From positions 3,596,001 through 3,660,000 of the forward strand of contig CBDHFM010000030.1 of the NCBI GenBank assembly GCA_965262505.1: DNA of 64,000 nt. The letters are read 5' to 3'. Shown here piece after piece: positions 25,610-34,262 of this stretch; positions within the stretch are counted from its first letter, which is position 1, and each line of letters begins with the position of its first letter. This DNA is from JACPPO01 sp965262505. GTDB lineage: Bacteria; Acidobacteriota; Vicinamibacteria; Vicinamibacterales; UBA2999. The notes below the pieces were generated by a model. It did no database searches. It saw only the letters and a list, made by a program, of their open reading frames with translations, and was not told the DNA's origin. Position numbers and translations under genes: made by a program.

Positions 25610-27019
25610 ATGCTCATCGTAATGAAATTCGGCGGCACGTCTGTCGGGTCTGCCGAGCGCATCGCGCAGGCCGCCCAGATCGCCGTTGATACGGCCGCCA
25701 AAGGCCATCAGGTCGTCGTGGTCACCTCCGCCATGAGCAAGGTGACCGATGCACTCATCAGCGCCGCGCGGTTCGCGTCAACCGGTCAATGGGACCCGGC
25801 GCTGCGGCAGGATCTTTTCGAACGCCACAAAGCGGTGGCCGATGTCCTCATCGGCGATGACGCCACGCGTCACGCGGCCGTGCTGGATGCCCTGGGGCAG
25901 CGGCTCGACCGCCTCGAAAAGCTCTGCTTCGGCCTGTCAATGGTGCATGAGCTCACCCCTCGGCTACTCGATGCCATTTCAGGCACCGGTGAGATGCTCG
26001 CCACCCCGCTCGTGGCGGCCGCCATTGCCGCGCGCGGGCGCCCATCACAGGCCGTCGACGCGACTGACGTGATCGTGGCGACGGACCAGTACGGCGGCGC
26101 GGAACCGTTGATGGATGAAACCCGCGTCAAGGCGACCGCGCGGCTGCGGCCCTTGATCGCACTCGGGGAAATACCCGTCGTGACAGGCTTCGTTGCCGCC
26201 ACTACGGACGGCGTGCTGACAACGCTTGGACGCGGAGGATCGGATTATTCCGCGTCTATTGTCGGTGCGGCGCTCGATGCCGATGAAATCTGGATCTGGA
26301 CCGATGTCGACGGTGTGATGACGGCAAACCCCTCGGAAGTCCCCGAGGCGCGGACGCTCTCGGAGATCTCCTACAGCGAGGCGTCCGAGTTGGCGTACTA
26401 CGGCGCGAAGGTGCTGCACTACAAGACCATTCTTCCGGCGTTTCGCCAGCGCATCCCGGTGCGCATCCTGAACAGCTTCAACCCCGCTCATGCCGGGACG
26501 CGTGTCAGCGTGGAGGGGAACCCGTCGGCCCAGGGCGTCAAGGCCGTGACGTCCATACGCGGCGTCATCCTGGTGGCGATCAGCGGCACCGGGATGCAGG
26601 GGATCCCGGGGATCGTCGCCAAGACGTTCGACGTGGTCGCCGCGCAGGAGGCCAACGTGCTGATGATTTCCCAGGCCTCGTCCGAGAACAACATCTGCTT
26701 CGTCCTCAGCGCCGCCGAAGCGCCGGAGGTCGTGGCCGCGCTGCGCACCGCCCTCGAGTTCGAGTTGATGCGCGGCCACATCGAGGAGATTACCGCGGAG
26801 CAGCAGGTGGCGATCGTCGCCGCCGTCGGAGACCGGATGAGAGGCGCTCCGGGGATCGCGGCCACCGTGTTCAACGCGCTCGGCGACGCTGGCATCAATG
26901 TCATCGCCATCTCGCAGGGGTCGTCCGAGCGCAACATCTCGCTCGTCGTGACCGAGCGCGACGCCGCGGGCGCGGTGCGCGCCATCCACCGCGCCTTCCA
27001 GCTCGACCAAACCGCCTAG
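25610..27019 (+). CDS. lysC: Aspartate kinase
   Basis: 469 residues. N-terminal kinase domain with K-F-G-G-T-S-V-G-S (ATP/aspartate site), G-R-G-G-S-D-Y-S-A and W-T-D-V-D-G-V. C-terminal about 150 residues contain two ACT domains (V-I-L-V-A-I-S-G-T-G-M-Q-G and V-A-I-V-A-A-V-G-D-R-M-R-G), the site of feedback control by lysine or threonine. It phosphorylates aspartate, the first step to lysine, threonine and methionine. The longer form with a complete kinase and regulatory region fits the single-subunit type. No other pathway gene adjoins it. Confidence 0.94.
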   Translation: MLIVMKFGGTSVGSAERIAQAAQIAVDTAAKGHQVVVVTSAMSKVTDALISAARFASTGQWDPALRQDLFERHKAVADVLIGDDATRHAAVLDALGQRLDRLEKLCFGLSMVHELTPRLLDAISGTGEMLATPLVAAAIAARGRPSQAVDATDVIVATDQYGGAEPLMDETRVKATARLRPLIALGEIPVVTGFVAATTDGVLTTLGRGGSDYSASIVGAALDADEIWIWTDVDGVMTANPSEVPEARTLSEISYSEASELAYYGAKVLHYKTILPAFRQRIPVRILNSFNPAHAGTRVSVEGNPSAQGVKAVTSIRGVILVAISGTGMQGIPGIVAKTFDVVAAQEANVLMISQASSENNICFVLSAAEAPEVVAALRTALEFELMRGHIEEITAEQQVAIVAAVGDRMRGAPGIAATVFNALGDAGINVIAISQGSSERNISLVVTERDAAGAVRAIHRAFQLDQTA

Positions 27020-27081
27020 CGTACGCCAGCAGGCGCTGATTTCATGACGTGGCCACTGGAATCTGGGATGTAATACCTGTC

Positions 27082-27900
27082 ATGCACAATCCGTACGTCC
27101 CCGAGACGCTCGACGGCTGGAGCGTTCTTCATCTGATGTACCGCGCCCGCTGGGATCGTCTGCGAGACCGGACGCCGCACGACCGCGAGCGCATGGCAGC
27201 AGAGGCGGTGCGAGCCCTGGCGGCGCCGGACGCCGGTTCCACTGCGGTGGTGCAGGTCCTCGGGCACAAAGCCGATCTGATGTTCATCTGTTTTCGCCGC
27301 GGCTTTGACGAGCTCGCCCAGGCACAACTAGCCCTGTCGCAGACTGAACTGTACGACGCGCTGGAGGCCACGTCGTCGTACGTCTCGGTCGTGGAGCTCG
27401 GGATGTACGAGATGACGGCGAAGATTCACGAGCAGCTTGGCGGGCGCTTCAAGCCCGGCAGCGACGAGTTCGAGAAAGCGTTCGACGGAGAGATGGAGGC
27501 GCAGCGGCAGCGCGTCATGAGCCGCCTGTTCCTCGATATGCCGAAGGCGCGGTTCGTCTGTTTTTATCCGATGAACAAGCGCCGCGGGGAAACCGTCAAC
27601 TGGTACAGCGAGAGTTTCGAGCGCCGAGCCTCGATGATGCGGGAGCACGGGACGATCGGGCGCCAGTACGCCGGGAGGGTCACCCAGGTGATTTCCGGAT
27701 CGATCGGCTATGACGACTGGGAGTGGGGCGTCGACCTGTTTGCGGAGGATCCGCTGGTGTTCAAGAGCCTCATCTACGAGATGCGGTTCGACGAAGCGAG
27801 TGCGAAGTTCGCTGAATTCGGTCCCTTCTACACGGGGCTGCAGTTTGCGCCGGCCAGGCTGGGCGCGTACTTGAACGGGAGCGTGCCGCCGCTTTCGTGA
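27082..27900 (+). CDS. hemQ: HemQ-like coproheme decarboxylase (chlorite dismutase family)
   Basis: 272 residues from ATG 27082 (M-H-N-P-Y-V-P-E-T-L-D-G-W). An upstream in-frame start at 27049 adds 11 unlikely residues and a -10-like TAATAC lies at 27071-27076. Two ferredoxin-like halves are visible. F-Y-P-M-N-K-R-R and N-W-Y bring the tyrosine/arginine pocket, and E-H-G-T-I-G-R-Q-Y-A-G-R the heme-ligand histidine of HemQ proteins. True chlorite dismutases have a different Arg-loop, so the coproporphyrin branch of heme synthesis is favoured. No other heme genes adjoin it. Confidence 0.82.
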   Translation: MHNPYVPETLDGWSVLHLMYRARWDRLRDRTPHDRERMAAEAVRALAAPDAGSTAVVQVLGHKADLMFICFRRGFDELAQAQLALSQTELYDALEATSSYVSVVELGMYEMTAKIHEQLGGRFKPGSDEFEKAFDGEMEAQRQRVMSRLFLDMPKARFVCFYPMNKRRGETVNWYSESFERRASMMREHGTIGRQYAGRVTQVISGSIGYDDWEWGVDLFAEDPLVFKSLIYEMRFDEASAKFAEFGPFYTGLQFAPARLGAYLNGSVPPLS

Positions 27901-28006
27901 GCTCCCTGCCACCAGCGCCCACGCTTTCGGCCCCCGCACGCAGGACGTTTCGCCGCCACTTTTGGCCACGATCGCCCTGCTCGTACGGTGACAGGTGACG
28001 GGGAGA

Positions 28007-28012
28007 TATAAT
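28007..28012 (+). promoter_or_regulatory. -10 box (TATAAT) upstream of exported methyltransferase
   Basis: Perfect TATAAT within the 185-base gap 27901-28085. It leaves a leader of about 65 bases before the ATG at 28086, which is preceded by a purine-rich GAGGAGG. No good -35 seen. Confidence 0.35.
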
Positions 28013-28085
28013 CCGGCCGAGCCAGACGTCAGGAGACAGGAGCCCGTCTCCTGGACTCCTAATTTCCGACCACTCGAGGAGGCCC

Positions 28086-28637
28086 ATGAGACTGCCTACT
28101 ATCGTTCTGTCATTCGCGATTATCGCGGCGCTCACCGTCCCTTCATCGGCACAGCAGGCCGAGCCGGACCCGTTGCGTTCGCCCGACGTCATCTTCGTTC
28201 CCACGCCGCAGGAAGTGGTCGATGCGATGCTCGAGCTTGCCGAGGTGACCGAGAGCGACGTCGTCTACGACCTCGGCTCGGGCGACGGTCGCACGCCGAT
28301 TACCGCCGCGCGGACCTACGGCGCGCGAGGGGTCGGGATCGATATCGATCCGCAGCGTATCAAGGAAGCGATGGCGAACCTGAAAACCGCCGGTGTGGCC
28401 GACAAAGTTACTTTCCTCAACCAGGATCTGTTTACGACCGACATCAGCGAGGCCACGGTCGTGACCCTGTATCTGCTGCCGTCACTCAACTTGAAGCTGC
28501 TGCCGAAGCTCAACGGCGAGCTCGCGCCCGGCACGCGCGTCGTCTCGCACGCGTTCGACATGGGCGACATCGAGGCGGAGGAGACCCAGAACGTGAACGG
28601 CCGCACGATCTACCTCTGGACGGTGCCTATCCGCTAA
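28086..28637 (+). CDS. SAM-dependent methyltransferase with signal peptide
   Basis: 183 residues. A clear signal peptide (M-R-L-P-T-I-V-L-S-F-A-I-I-A-A-L-T-V, cut at S-S-A-Q) precedes a small class I methyltransferase fold. V-Y-D-L-G-S-G-D-G-R is motif I (SAM binding), G-V-G-I-D-I-D-P the acidic end of strand 2, and D-L-F-T-T-D with T-L-Y-L-L-P the motif IV region. An RBS (GAGGAGG) lies just before the ATG. SAM is a cytoplasmic cofactor, so an exported methyltransferase is odd; the signal may act as a membrane anchor instead. The substrate is unknown. Confidence 0.8.
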   Translation: MRLPTIVLSFAIIAALTVPSSAQQAEPDPLRSPDVIFVPTPQEVVDAMLELAEVTESDVVYDLGSGDGRTPITAARTYGARGVGIDIDPQRIKEAMANLKTAGVADKVTFLNQDLFTTDISEATVVTLYLLPSLNLKLLPKLNGELAPGTRVVSHAFDMGDIEAEETQNVNGRTIYLWTVPIR

Positions 28638-28648
28638 CCTGAGGCGCT

Positions 28649-28680
28649 GGCAAGGGGGCTCCTGTCCCCTTGCCCCTTTT
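28649..28680 (+). terminator. Intrinsic terminator after methyltransferase gene
   Basis: GGCAAGGGG (28649-28657) and CCCCTTGCC (28666-28674) form a perfect 9-bp G+C-rich stem with an 8-base loop, followed by CCTTTT. It sits 12 bases after the stop codon. Confidence 0.7.
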
Positions 28681-28736
28681 CCCCACACCCCTTGCCTGCT
28701 AGTATTGCGACTCAATCTCATTTTCGAGGTCGCGGC

Positions 28737-29516
28737 ATGTTTCAGGCGTTCGTCATCACTCTCCGGGAAGGGCTCGAAGCCTTTCTCATCATCGCCATCA
28801 GCCTGGCCTACCTCCGCAAGAGCGGGAGGCACCAGCTCATACCCGCCGTCCACTGGGGTATCGGAATCTCGGTGCTGCTGAGCATTGGCGCGGGGATGCT
28901 GTTCCAGCGCGCGTCGAACCAGGCGCTCTGGGAGGGCATCCTGGCGCTGGTGGCGGCGGTGCTTGTGGCGTCGCTCATCGTCCACATGTGGCGGCACGCG
29001 CACCGCATGAAGCGGGAGATCGAGGAGCATCTCGAGCAGTCGGCCCTGAACGTGGGCGCCAAGGCGTTGGCCAGCGTGTTTCTGTTCACGCTGCTGATGA
29101 TCACGCGCGAGGGCATGGAAACGGCGATGCTGATGGGCGCGTTGCTCTTTCAGGTGCGCGCGGTGGACCTCGTGGTCGGCGCCGCCGGGGGTATCGTCTG
29201 CGCGGCGATCGTCGCCTGGCTCTGGTCGCGCTACGGCCACCGCGTGAATCTTGGGCTCTTCTTCCAGGTGACTGCCGTGTTCCTGGGAGTGTTCGTGGTG
29301 CAGTTGACGATTTACGGCTTCCACGAGCTGACCGAAGCCAACATCTTTCCGTACAGTGAGCCGCTGCACTTGGCCACCGAGCCGTACGGCCCCGATGGGC
29401 TGTACGGCCAGTACCTGACCTACCTGCTCGTGCTCCTGCCGATGGCCTGGCTGCTTTATGCGGGGGCCTTCGGGGGCAAGAAGCCCGGCGCGGTCCACCA
29501 GACCGCCGCCCGGTAG
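28737..29516 (+). CDS. FTR1-family iron permease
   Basis: 259 residues from ATG 28737 (M-F-Q-A-F-V-I-T-L-R-E-G-L-E-A-F-L), chosen because the upstream extension is polar. About seven membrane helices. Two R-E-G-x-E motifs (R-E-G-L-E and R-E-G-M-E) are the ferric-ion sites of the FTR1/EfeU family. It would import iron across the inner membrane together with an oxidase or EfeO-like binding protein; neither gene adjoins, although a multicopper oxidase lies far to the right in the window. Confidence 0.88.
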   Translation: MFQAFVITLREGLEAFLIIAISLAYLRKSGRHQLIPAVHWGIGISVLLSIGAGMLFQRASNQALWEGILALVAAVLVASLIVHMWRHAHRMKREIEEHLEQSALNVGAKALASVFLFTLLMITREGMETAMLMGALLFQVRAVDLVVGAAGGIVCAAIVAWLWSRYGHRVNLGLFFQVTAVFLGVFVVQLTIYGFHELTEANIFPYSEPLHLATEPYGPDGLYGQYLTYLLVLLPMAWLLYAGAFGGKKPGAVHQTAAR

Positions 29517-29691
29517 GACCCGCGCGGCTCGGCGTCCGAGGGCTCGAGGCCCCTCCGGTCGAAATCGTGGCTGCGGTTGCGCACGATCTGGCACGCGGGC
29601 GAACGATGTCTAACTCCTTGTTCCGTAGCTGGATAGGTCAGATTCGTAGACGCGCCTGGCGCGTTACGTTCGAAAAAAAAGAAAAAACGGG

Positions 29692-29721
29692 TTGAGGAGA
29701 AGGGCCGCGGGTCGCTACAAT
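29692..29721 (+). promoter_or_regulatory. Sigma-70-type promoter of DGQHR gene
   Basis: TTGAGG (29692-29697), an 18-base spacer and TACAAT (29716-29721) lie 46 bases before the ATG at 29768. An A-rich stretch (29672-29687) immediately upstream could act as an UP element. Confidence 0.45.
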
Positions 29722-29767
29722 TCGCCTCTTCCGGGCCCTGCGAAATGGGGTCGCGGAGAGGGCATAC

Positions 29768-30901
29768 ATGATAAACGTGGCGGCGATCCGGATGCAGCAG
29801 TTTGGCGTGCAGTTTTACCAGGCATCGCTGACTGCGGAAGATATCGACAAGCTTGTTCGCTTCGAGGTGCTGAATTACGGGGAATCGGGGCAGCCGGCGG
29901 TTCGCGGCGGCAAGAAAAAAATGCCGTCGAAGGTCAACTGGGACCTGCTCGAGCGCCGCATCGCCTCCAATGAGAAGGCTTACCAGCGGCAAATCATCAG
30001 GCGAAAGATCGACGAACTCGTGCAGTACTACGAACAGTGCCGCCAGGCCCGGGACCTCCCGTCCATTCCCGGCGCTGTGATCATTTCGTGCGATGAGAAG
30101 CTGACGTTCGAACCGATGGAATCGGGCGCGGTTGTCGGCCGGCTGAAGGTCCCGGAGCGCGAGGGAATCCTCCGCGCCATCGACGGCCAGCACCGTCTAC
30201 TGGCGCTCCATGCCGACATCGACAACTTTCGCGAGCAGGACTTCTCGGTGCCGGCCATCATTTTCGACCGGCTCCCCGAAGACCACGTTGTGCAGATGTT
30301 CGTGACGATCAACGCGAAGCACACACGGCTCAATCCCTCGCATCTGGTCAGCCTCTCCGGTCGGCAGCTCTACCGGGACGACTCCCTGGCGGCGTCGCAC
30401 GACGTGGTGCGTGCGCTGAACGATCGGGAGGACTCCGCCCTGTACGGTGAGATCAAGCTGCTCGGCGTGGGCCGGGGCCGCGTGGCGCAGGCGCCGCTGG
30501 CGCAGGAGCTGAAGAAGCTCTTTGCCAGCGACGCGTTCGGTGACCCGCGCAAGTCGGCGGACTTCCGTGAGGACTCCAAGCGGTTCTTTGTGAACTACTT
30601 CAAACAGGTCTCGGTTGTCTTCGGCGCCGCATGGGTGGGACGCAAGTACAGCATCAAGTCGGCTACCGCCCTGCGTGCCTTCGTGCGCGTCTCGCCGGAC
30701 GTCGTCCGGCGCCTCGACCAGGAGCATGTCGACCGGAGCGATTTCAGAGCCATTGGCCGCGTGATCGCGCCCTGGGGACGCCGTATCGGCGATCTTCGAT
30801 TCGAGAGCGACGGCGCCTGGAAGCGCAGCGGCACGACCGTCGAGTCGCTGGCGCGTGAGTTGAAGCTGGCGCTCGAGTATCCGGAGGGAGCGGGGGTCTA
30901 G
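29768..30901 (+). CDS. DGQHR-domain protein (DndB-like), orphan
   Basis: 377 residues. A-I-D-G-Q-H-R-L-L-A-L (about residues 138-148) is the DGQHR signature shared by DndB, the regulator of phosphorothioate DNA modification, and related proteins. N-A-K-H-T-R-L-N-P-S-H-L follows as in the family. No membrane segment or signal peptide, so cytoplasmic. No dndCDE, ptr or other modification/restriction genes are in the window, so it is an orphan or belongs to another system. It has its own promoter and stands between FTR1 and pxpA. The role is open. Confidence 0.8.
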   Translation: MINVAAIRMQQFGVQFYQASLTAEDIDKLVRFEVLNYGESGQPAVRGGKKKMPSKVNWDLLERRIASNEKAYQRQIIRRKIDELVQYYEQCRQARDLPSIPGAVIISCDEKLTFEPMESGAVVGRLKVPEREGILRAIDGQHRLLALHADIDNFREQDFSVPAIIFDRLPEDHVVQMFVTINAKHTRLNPSHLVSLSGRQLYRDDSLAASHDVVRALNDREDSALYGEIKLLGVGRGRVAQAPLAQELKKLFASDAFGDPRKSADFREDSKRFFVNYFKQVSVVFGAAWVGRKYSIKSATALRAFVRVSPDVVRRLDQEHVDRSDFRAIGRVIAPWGRRIGDLRFESDGAWKRSGTTVESLARELKLALEYPEGAGV

Positions 30902-31196
30902 CCGAGACACGCGCCGAACCTCCCAGCCCAACAGGGGTGCCAAGTCCCCATGCTGGAAGTTGTCGGGTTGGGCGTGTGGCCCTCCGCGTGGGAAAAGCGG
31001 AAGGGACGCCCGAAAGCGCCCCTTCCTGGAATGCCAGCCTGGCTCCCCCGAGCGTCCACGGCGTCACGCCGTCAATCTCAGGCCGACGCCCTTTCTTAGG
31101 CAACGGGTGTGCCGTGCGCTTCTCCTAAGACTCCCCCCCGATCCATCTGGCTGAGCATTCAAGATTGTGGCAAGTATTGCAATTCCGTAATTCGCG
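30902..31196. other. Structured intergenic region before pxpA
   Basis: About 295 bases without a convincing gene. It contains several inverted repeats: GGGCGT/ACGCCC around 30971-31015 with an inner TCCGC/GCGGA, GGCGT/ACGCC near 31060, and TCTTAGG (31094-31100)/CCTAAGA (31124-31130) with an inner ACGG/CCGT. An Arg/Pro-rich minus-strand frame crosses it and is not believed. It could be a repeat element or the leader of pxpA. Confidence 0.4.
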
Positions 31197-31961
31197 ATGA
31201 TGCGCGTGGATCTGAACGGCGACGTCGGCGAGGCGTCAGCGGGCGGGCCGGCAGGGCAGGACTCCGCGTTGATGCCGCACATCACGTCGGCCAACGTGGC
31301 CTGCGGGTTCCACGCAGGCGACCCCGGCCTGATGCGGGCAACCGTGGCGCTCGCGCGCGACCACGGCGTCGCGGTTGGCGCGCATCCGGGTTTTCCCGAT
31401 CAAGAGGGCTTTGGCCGCCGCGAGCTCCAGTTCTCGCCGCGCGATGTCGAGGATTTCGTGGCGTACCAGGTTGGGGCGCTTGCCGCCATCGCCGCAGCCC
31501 AGGGCTTACGGCTCCAGCACGTCAAGCCGCATGGCGCGCTCTTCAACATGGCCGTCCGCGACGCGGCGCTCGCCGATGCGATTGCGCGAGCGGCTGCCGT
31601 GATCGACCGGACGCTGATCCTGGTTGGTCTACCCGGCTCAGAGATTGTGGCGGCAGGAAAGCGTGCCGGCCTGCGTACGGCGAGCGAAGGTTTCGCGGAT
31701 CGCGCGTATCAGCCTGATGGAACGCTCGTTTCACGTCAGCAGCCGGGTGCCGTGATCCACGACCCCGGTCGAGTCGTGCCCCGCACGATTCGTATGGTGT
31801 GCGACCAGACGGTTGAGGCCACTGATGGCAGCCCTGTGCCGCTCGTGATCGATACCTTGTGTGTGCACGGCGATACGCCGGGAGCCGCAGACCTCGCCGC
31901 ACGAATCCGCGCCGCGCTCACCGAGGCGGGTGTCGAGGTGAAGGCGATCGGGCGGGAATGA
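31197..31961 (+). CDS. pxpA: 5-oxoprolinase subunit A (LamB/YcsF family)
   Basis: 254 residues. Opens with V-D-L-N-G-D-V-G-E-A-S, then I-T-S-A-N-V-A-C-G-F-H-A-G-D-P, G-A-H-P-G-F-P-D and H-V-K-P-H-G-A-L-F-N, all diagnostic of PxpA. With PxpB and PxpC it opens 5-oxoproline to glutamate using ATP, in the cytoplasm. The partner subunits, normally adjacent, are not in the window. Two ATGs in a row; either may serve. The next gene is argF on the opposite strand. Confidence 0.9.
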   Translation: MMRVDLNGDVGEASAGGPAGQDSALMPHITSANVACGFHAGDPGLMRATVALARDHGVAVGAHPGFPDQEGFGRRELQFSPRDVEDFVAYQVGALAAIAAAQGLRLQHVKPHGALFNMAVRDAALADAIARAAAVIDRTLILVGLPGSEIVAAGKRAGLRTASEGFADRAYQPDGTLVSRQQPGAVIHDPGRVVPRTIRMVCDQTVEATDGSPVPLVIDTLCVHGDTPGAADLAARIRAALTEAGVEVKAIGRE

Positions 31962-31998
31962 CCCCTCGTATCGACAACTGGCCGAGCGTGTCGAGCGA

Positions 31999-32943
31999 CT
32001 ACGAAAGGAGCATCACGAGGAGCGCCTTCTGTGTATGCAGCCGGTTTTCCGCCTGATCGAAGACCACCGAGGCCGGGGATTCAAAGACATCAGCCGCGAC
32101 CTCCTCACCGCGATGCGCGGGCAGGCAGTGCATGAAGAGGGCGCCGGGTGCCGCGGCCGCCATCAGCGCGCTGTCCACCTGGAAGGGACGAAACGTGAGC
32201 CGGCGCGCGGCCGCTTCCCCTTCCTGTCCCATCGACGCCCAGACGTCGGTATAGACGGCGTCGGCGCCGGCCACCGCCTCGCGGGGATCGCCAAACACCC
32301 TCAGGCGCGCGCCGTCGCACGCGCCGCGCGTCGCGTCCTCGATCACCCTCGCCGACAGCTCGTAGCCGGGCGGTGAGGCCAGGTGAACCGAGACGCCGAA
32401 CTGCGGCGCCGCGTGCGCCAGCGAAGTGGCGACGTTGTTGCCGTCGCCGACGTAGGCGATCGTTCGGCCCCGAGAGGCGCCCCAGCGCTCACGCAGCGTC
32501 AGCATGTCGGCGAGCGCCTGACACGGATGCTCCTGATCGCTCAGCGCGTTGATGACATGGAGCGTCGGTGCCGCCGCCGCCAGCGTCGTCACGTTCGCGT
32601 GCTCGGAGGTTCGAATTACTAGCGCCTTGACCCATCGTTCAAGGTTGCGCCCGATGTCCTCCAGCGGTTCGCGACAGCCGGCGGTAGATTGCTCGGGGAG
32701 CTGCAGTGTGTGCCCACCGAGCTCATGCACGGCGATCTCGAACGTCGAGCGGGTGCGAAGCGACGGTTTTTCGAACAGCATCGCCACGTGGCACCCCCTG
32801 AGCGCGTTCGCGGTCGGCGCCTGGCCCGCAAGGTGGCGCTCCGCTTTCATCTGTGCGGCGAGGCCGATCAACCGGATGAGATCGCGGCTCGAGAGGTCCA
32901 GCATAGAGAGAAAGTTCTTGGGTGGTGGCGCCGATGAGTTCAT
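31999..32943 (-). CDS. argF: Ornithine carbamoyltransferase
   Basis: 314 residues. F-E-K-P-S-L-R-T-R-S-T-F-E is the carbamoyl-phosphate loop, H-P-C-Q-A-L-A-D and F-M-H-C-L-P-A-H-R-G-E-E-V the ornithine side. The HCLP cysteine and R-T-R are intact. It makes citrulline from ornithine in arginine synthesis. Last gene of argC-argB-argD-argJ-argF; its ATG overlaps the argJ stop (ATGA). Acetylornithine transcarbamylases are related, but an ArgJ pathway that frees ornithine argues for ordinary OTC. Confidence 0.93.
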   Translation of the reverse strand: MNSSAPPPKNFLSMLDLSSRDLIRLIGLAAQMKAERHLAGQAPTANALRGCHVAMLFEKPSLRTRSTFEIAVHELGGHTLQLPEQSTAGCREPLEDIGRNLERWVKALVIRTSEHANVTTLAAAAPTLHVINALSDQEHPCQALADMLTLRERWGASRGRTIAYVGDGNNVATSLAHAAPQFGVSVHLASPPGYELSARVIEDATRGACDGARLRVFGDPREAVAGADAVYTDVWASMGQEGEAAARRLTFRPFQVDSALMAAAAPGALFMHCLPAHRGEEVAADVFESPASVVFDQAENRLHTQKALLVMLLS

Positions 32944-34211
32944 GTCCGATAGTCACCGTTGATACGGACGTACTCGGCGCTCAGGTCACACGTCCAGATC
33001 GTCGCCGATGCGCCGCCACCCGAGCCCAGGCTTACGTCAAGCTGAACGGTGCTCCCCTGCAGGTGTTCGGCCGCCTGGGGCGAGCGCTCGTCATGCGCCA
33101 ATCCCTTCTCGAAGAGCAGCGTGCCGCCGATGTATACGCTGGCGCTGTCCATGTCGAACATGACGCCGGAGCGTCCTGCCGCCGAGACAATGCGGCCCCA
33201 GTTCGGATCCGCTCCGTGGACCGCGGTCTTCACCAGCGGTGAGTTCGCGATCGTCCGCGCCACCTGCCGCGCTGCATCCACGGTCGGCGCGTCGGACACG
33301 GTCACGGCAATCAGCTTCGTCGCGCCTTCTCCACCGCGCACGATGCCGAGGGCGAGCTCGCGGGAGACCGTCAGGAAACCCTCGAGCAGTGCGGGATACG
33401 TCGCATCGTCAATCGTCACGCCGCTCGCGCCGGATGCCAGGGCGAACAGCGAATCATTCGTCGAGCACTCGCCATCGACAGTAATGGCGTTGAAGGTGTC
33501 GCGCGCCGATGTCTCGAGCGCTTGCCGGAGCAGGGCGGGCGAGACGGCGGCGTCGGTCGTCAGGAACGCGAGCATGGTCGCCATGTTCGGCTCGATCATG
33601 CCGGCCCCCTTGGCCATGCCACCGACCGTGAAGGTCCCGTGGGGCGTCCGCACGGTCGCCGCGTGCTCCTTTGGAAACAGATCCGTGGTCATGATCGCAC
33701 GCGCGGCGTCGCTGCCGTGGCCGCGTGCCATCGCGGGGACGGCAGACCGGATGCCGGCCACCACGGAATCGATCGGCAATGCCTCCCCGATGACGCCGGT
33801 GCTTGCGACCAGCACCTCCTGCGGGGCGCAGCCGATCGCCTCCGCCGTCTCCGTCACCATCCGCCTGGCGTGTGCGAGGCCCGCCGCACCCGTGCAGGCA
33901 TTCGCGCAGCCGCTGTTGACGACGACGGCCCGGGCCACCCCGCGCGTGCGCTCGATGTGTTCACGCGCGACGGTCACGGGGGCCGCCTGGGCAAGATTCG
34001 TCGTGAAGAGCGCCGCTGCCGAGGCTGGGGCGTCGGCCGCCAGGACCGTAAGGTCCAGCTCTGACGCGGCAGCTTTGATGCCGCAGTGGACGGCGCCCGT
34101 CCGGAAACCCTTGGGCGCGGCGATTCCTCCCTGCGTGGAAGCGAGGACGACATCCGCGTCGTGCGAGGGCCGGCCTTCGTGTCGGTCCGCAAGGGACCTG
34201 ATGTCAGCCAT
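32940..34211 (-). CDS. argJ: Bifunctional ornithine acetyltransferase / N-acetylglutamate synthase
   Basis: 423 residues. The self-cleavage region G-A-G-M-I-E-P-N-M-A-T-M-L-A-F holds the nucleophilic threonine that becomes the N-terminus of the beta chain. Earlier S-G-C-A-N-A-C-T-G is a family block. It recycles the acetyl group from acetylornithine to glutamate; many ArgJ can also use acetyl-CoA, and no separate argA is seen in the window. 50 bases separate it from argD; it overlaps argF by four bases. Confidence 0.94.
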   Translation of the reverse strand: MADIRSLADRHEGRPSHDADVVLASTQGGIAAPKGFRTGAVHCGIKAAASELDLTVLAADAPASAAALFTTNLAQAAPVTVAREHIERTRGVARAVVVNSGCANACTGAAGLAHARRMVTETAEAIGCAPQEVLVASTGVIGEALPIDSVVAGIRSAVPAMARGHGSDAARAIMTTDLFPKEHAATVRTPHGTFTVGGMAKGAGMIEPNMATMLAFLTTDAAVSPALLRQALETSARDTFNAITVDGECSTNDSLFALASGASGVTIDDATYPALLEGFLTVSRELALGIVRGGEGATKLIAVTVSDAPTVDAARQVARTIANSPLVKTAVHGADPNWGRIVSAAGRSGVMFDMDSASVYIGGTLLFEKGLAHDERSPQAAEHLQGSTVQLDVSLGSGGGASATIWTCDLSAEYVRINGDYRT

Positions 34212-34262
34212 GGAGCGCCGCCTGTGGCCGCGTCGTGACGCCGGCGACGGGTGACGCCGCGA

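Noticed and set aside
29768..30901. A complete phosphorothioation (Dnd) defence island
   Set aside because: Only a DndB-like gene is present; neighbours are an iron permease and PxpA.
30930..31196. Known riboswitch before pxpA
   Set aside because: No match to cobalamin, glycine, TPP or c-di-GMP core motifs that I can recognise; kept only as structured sequence.
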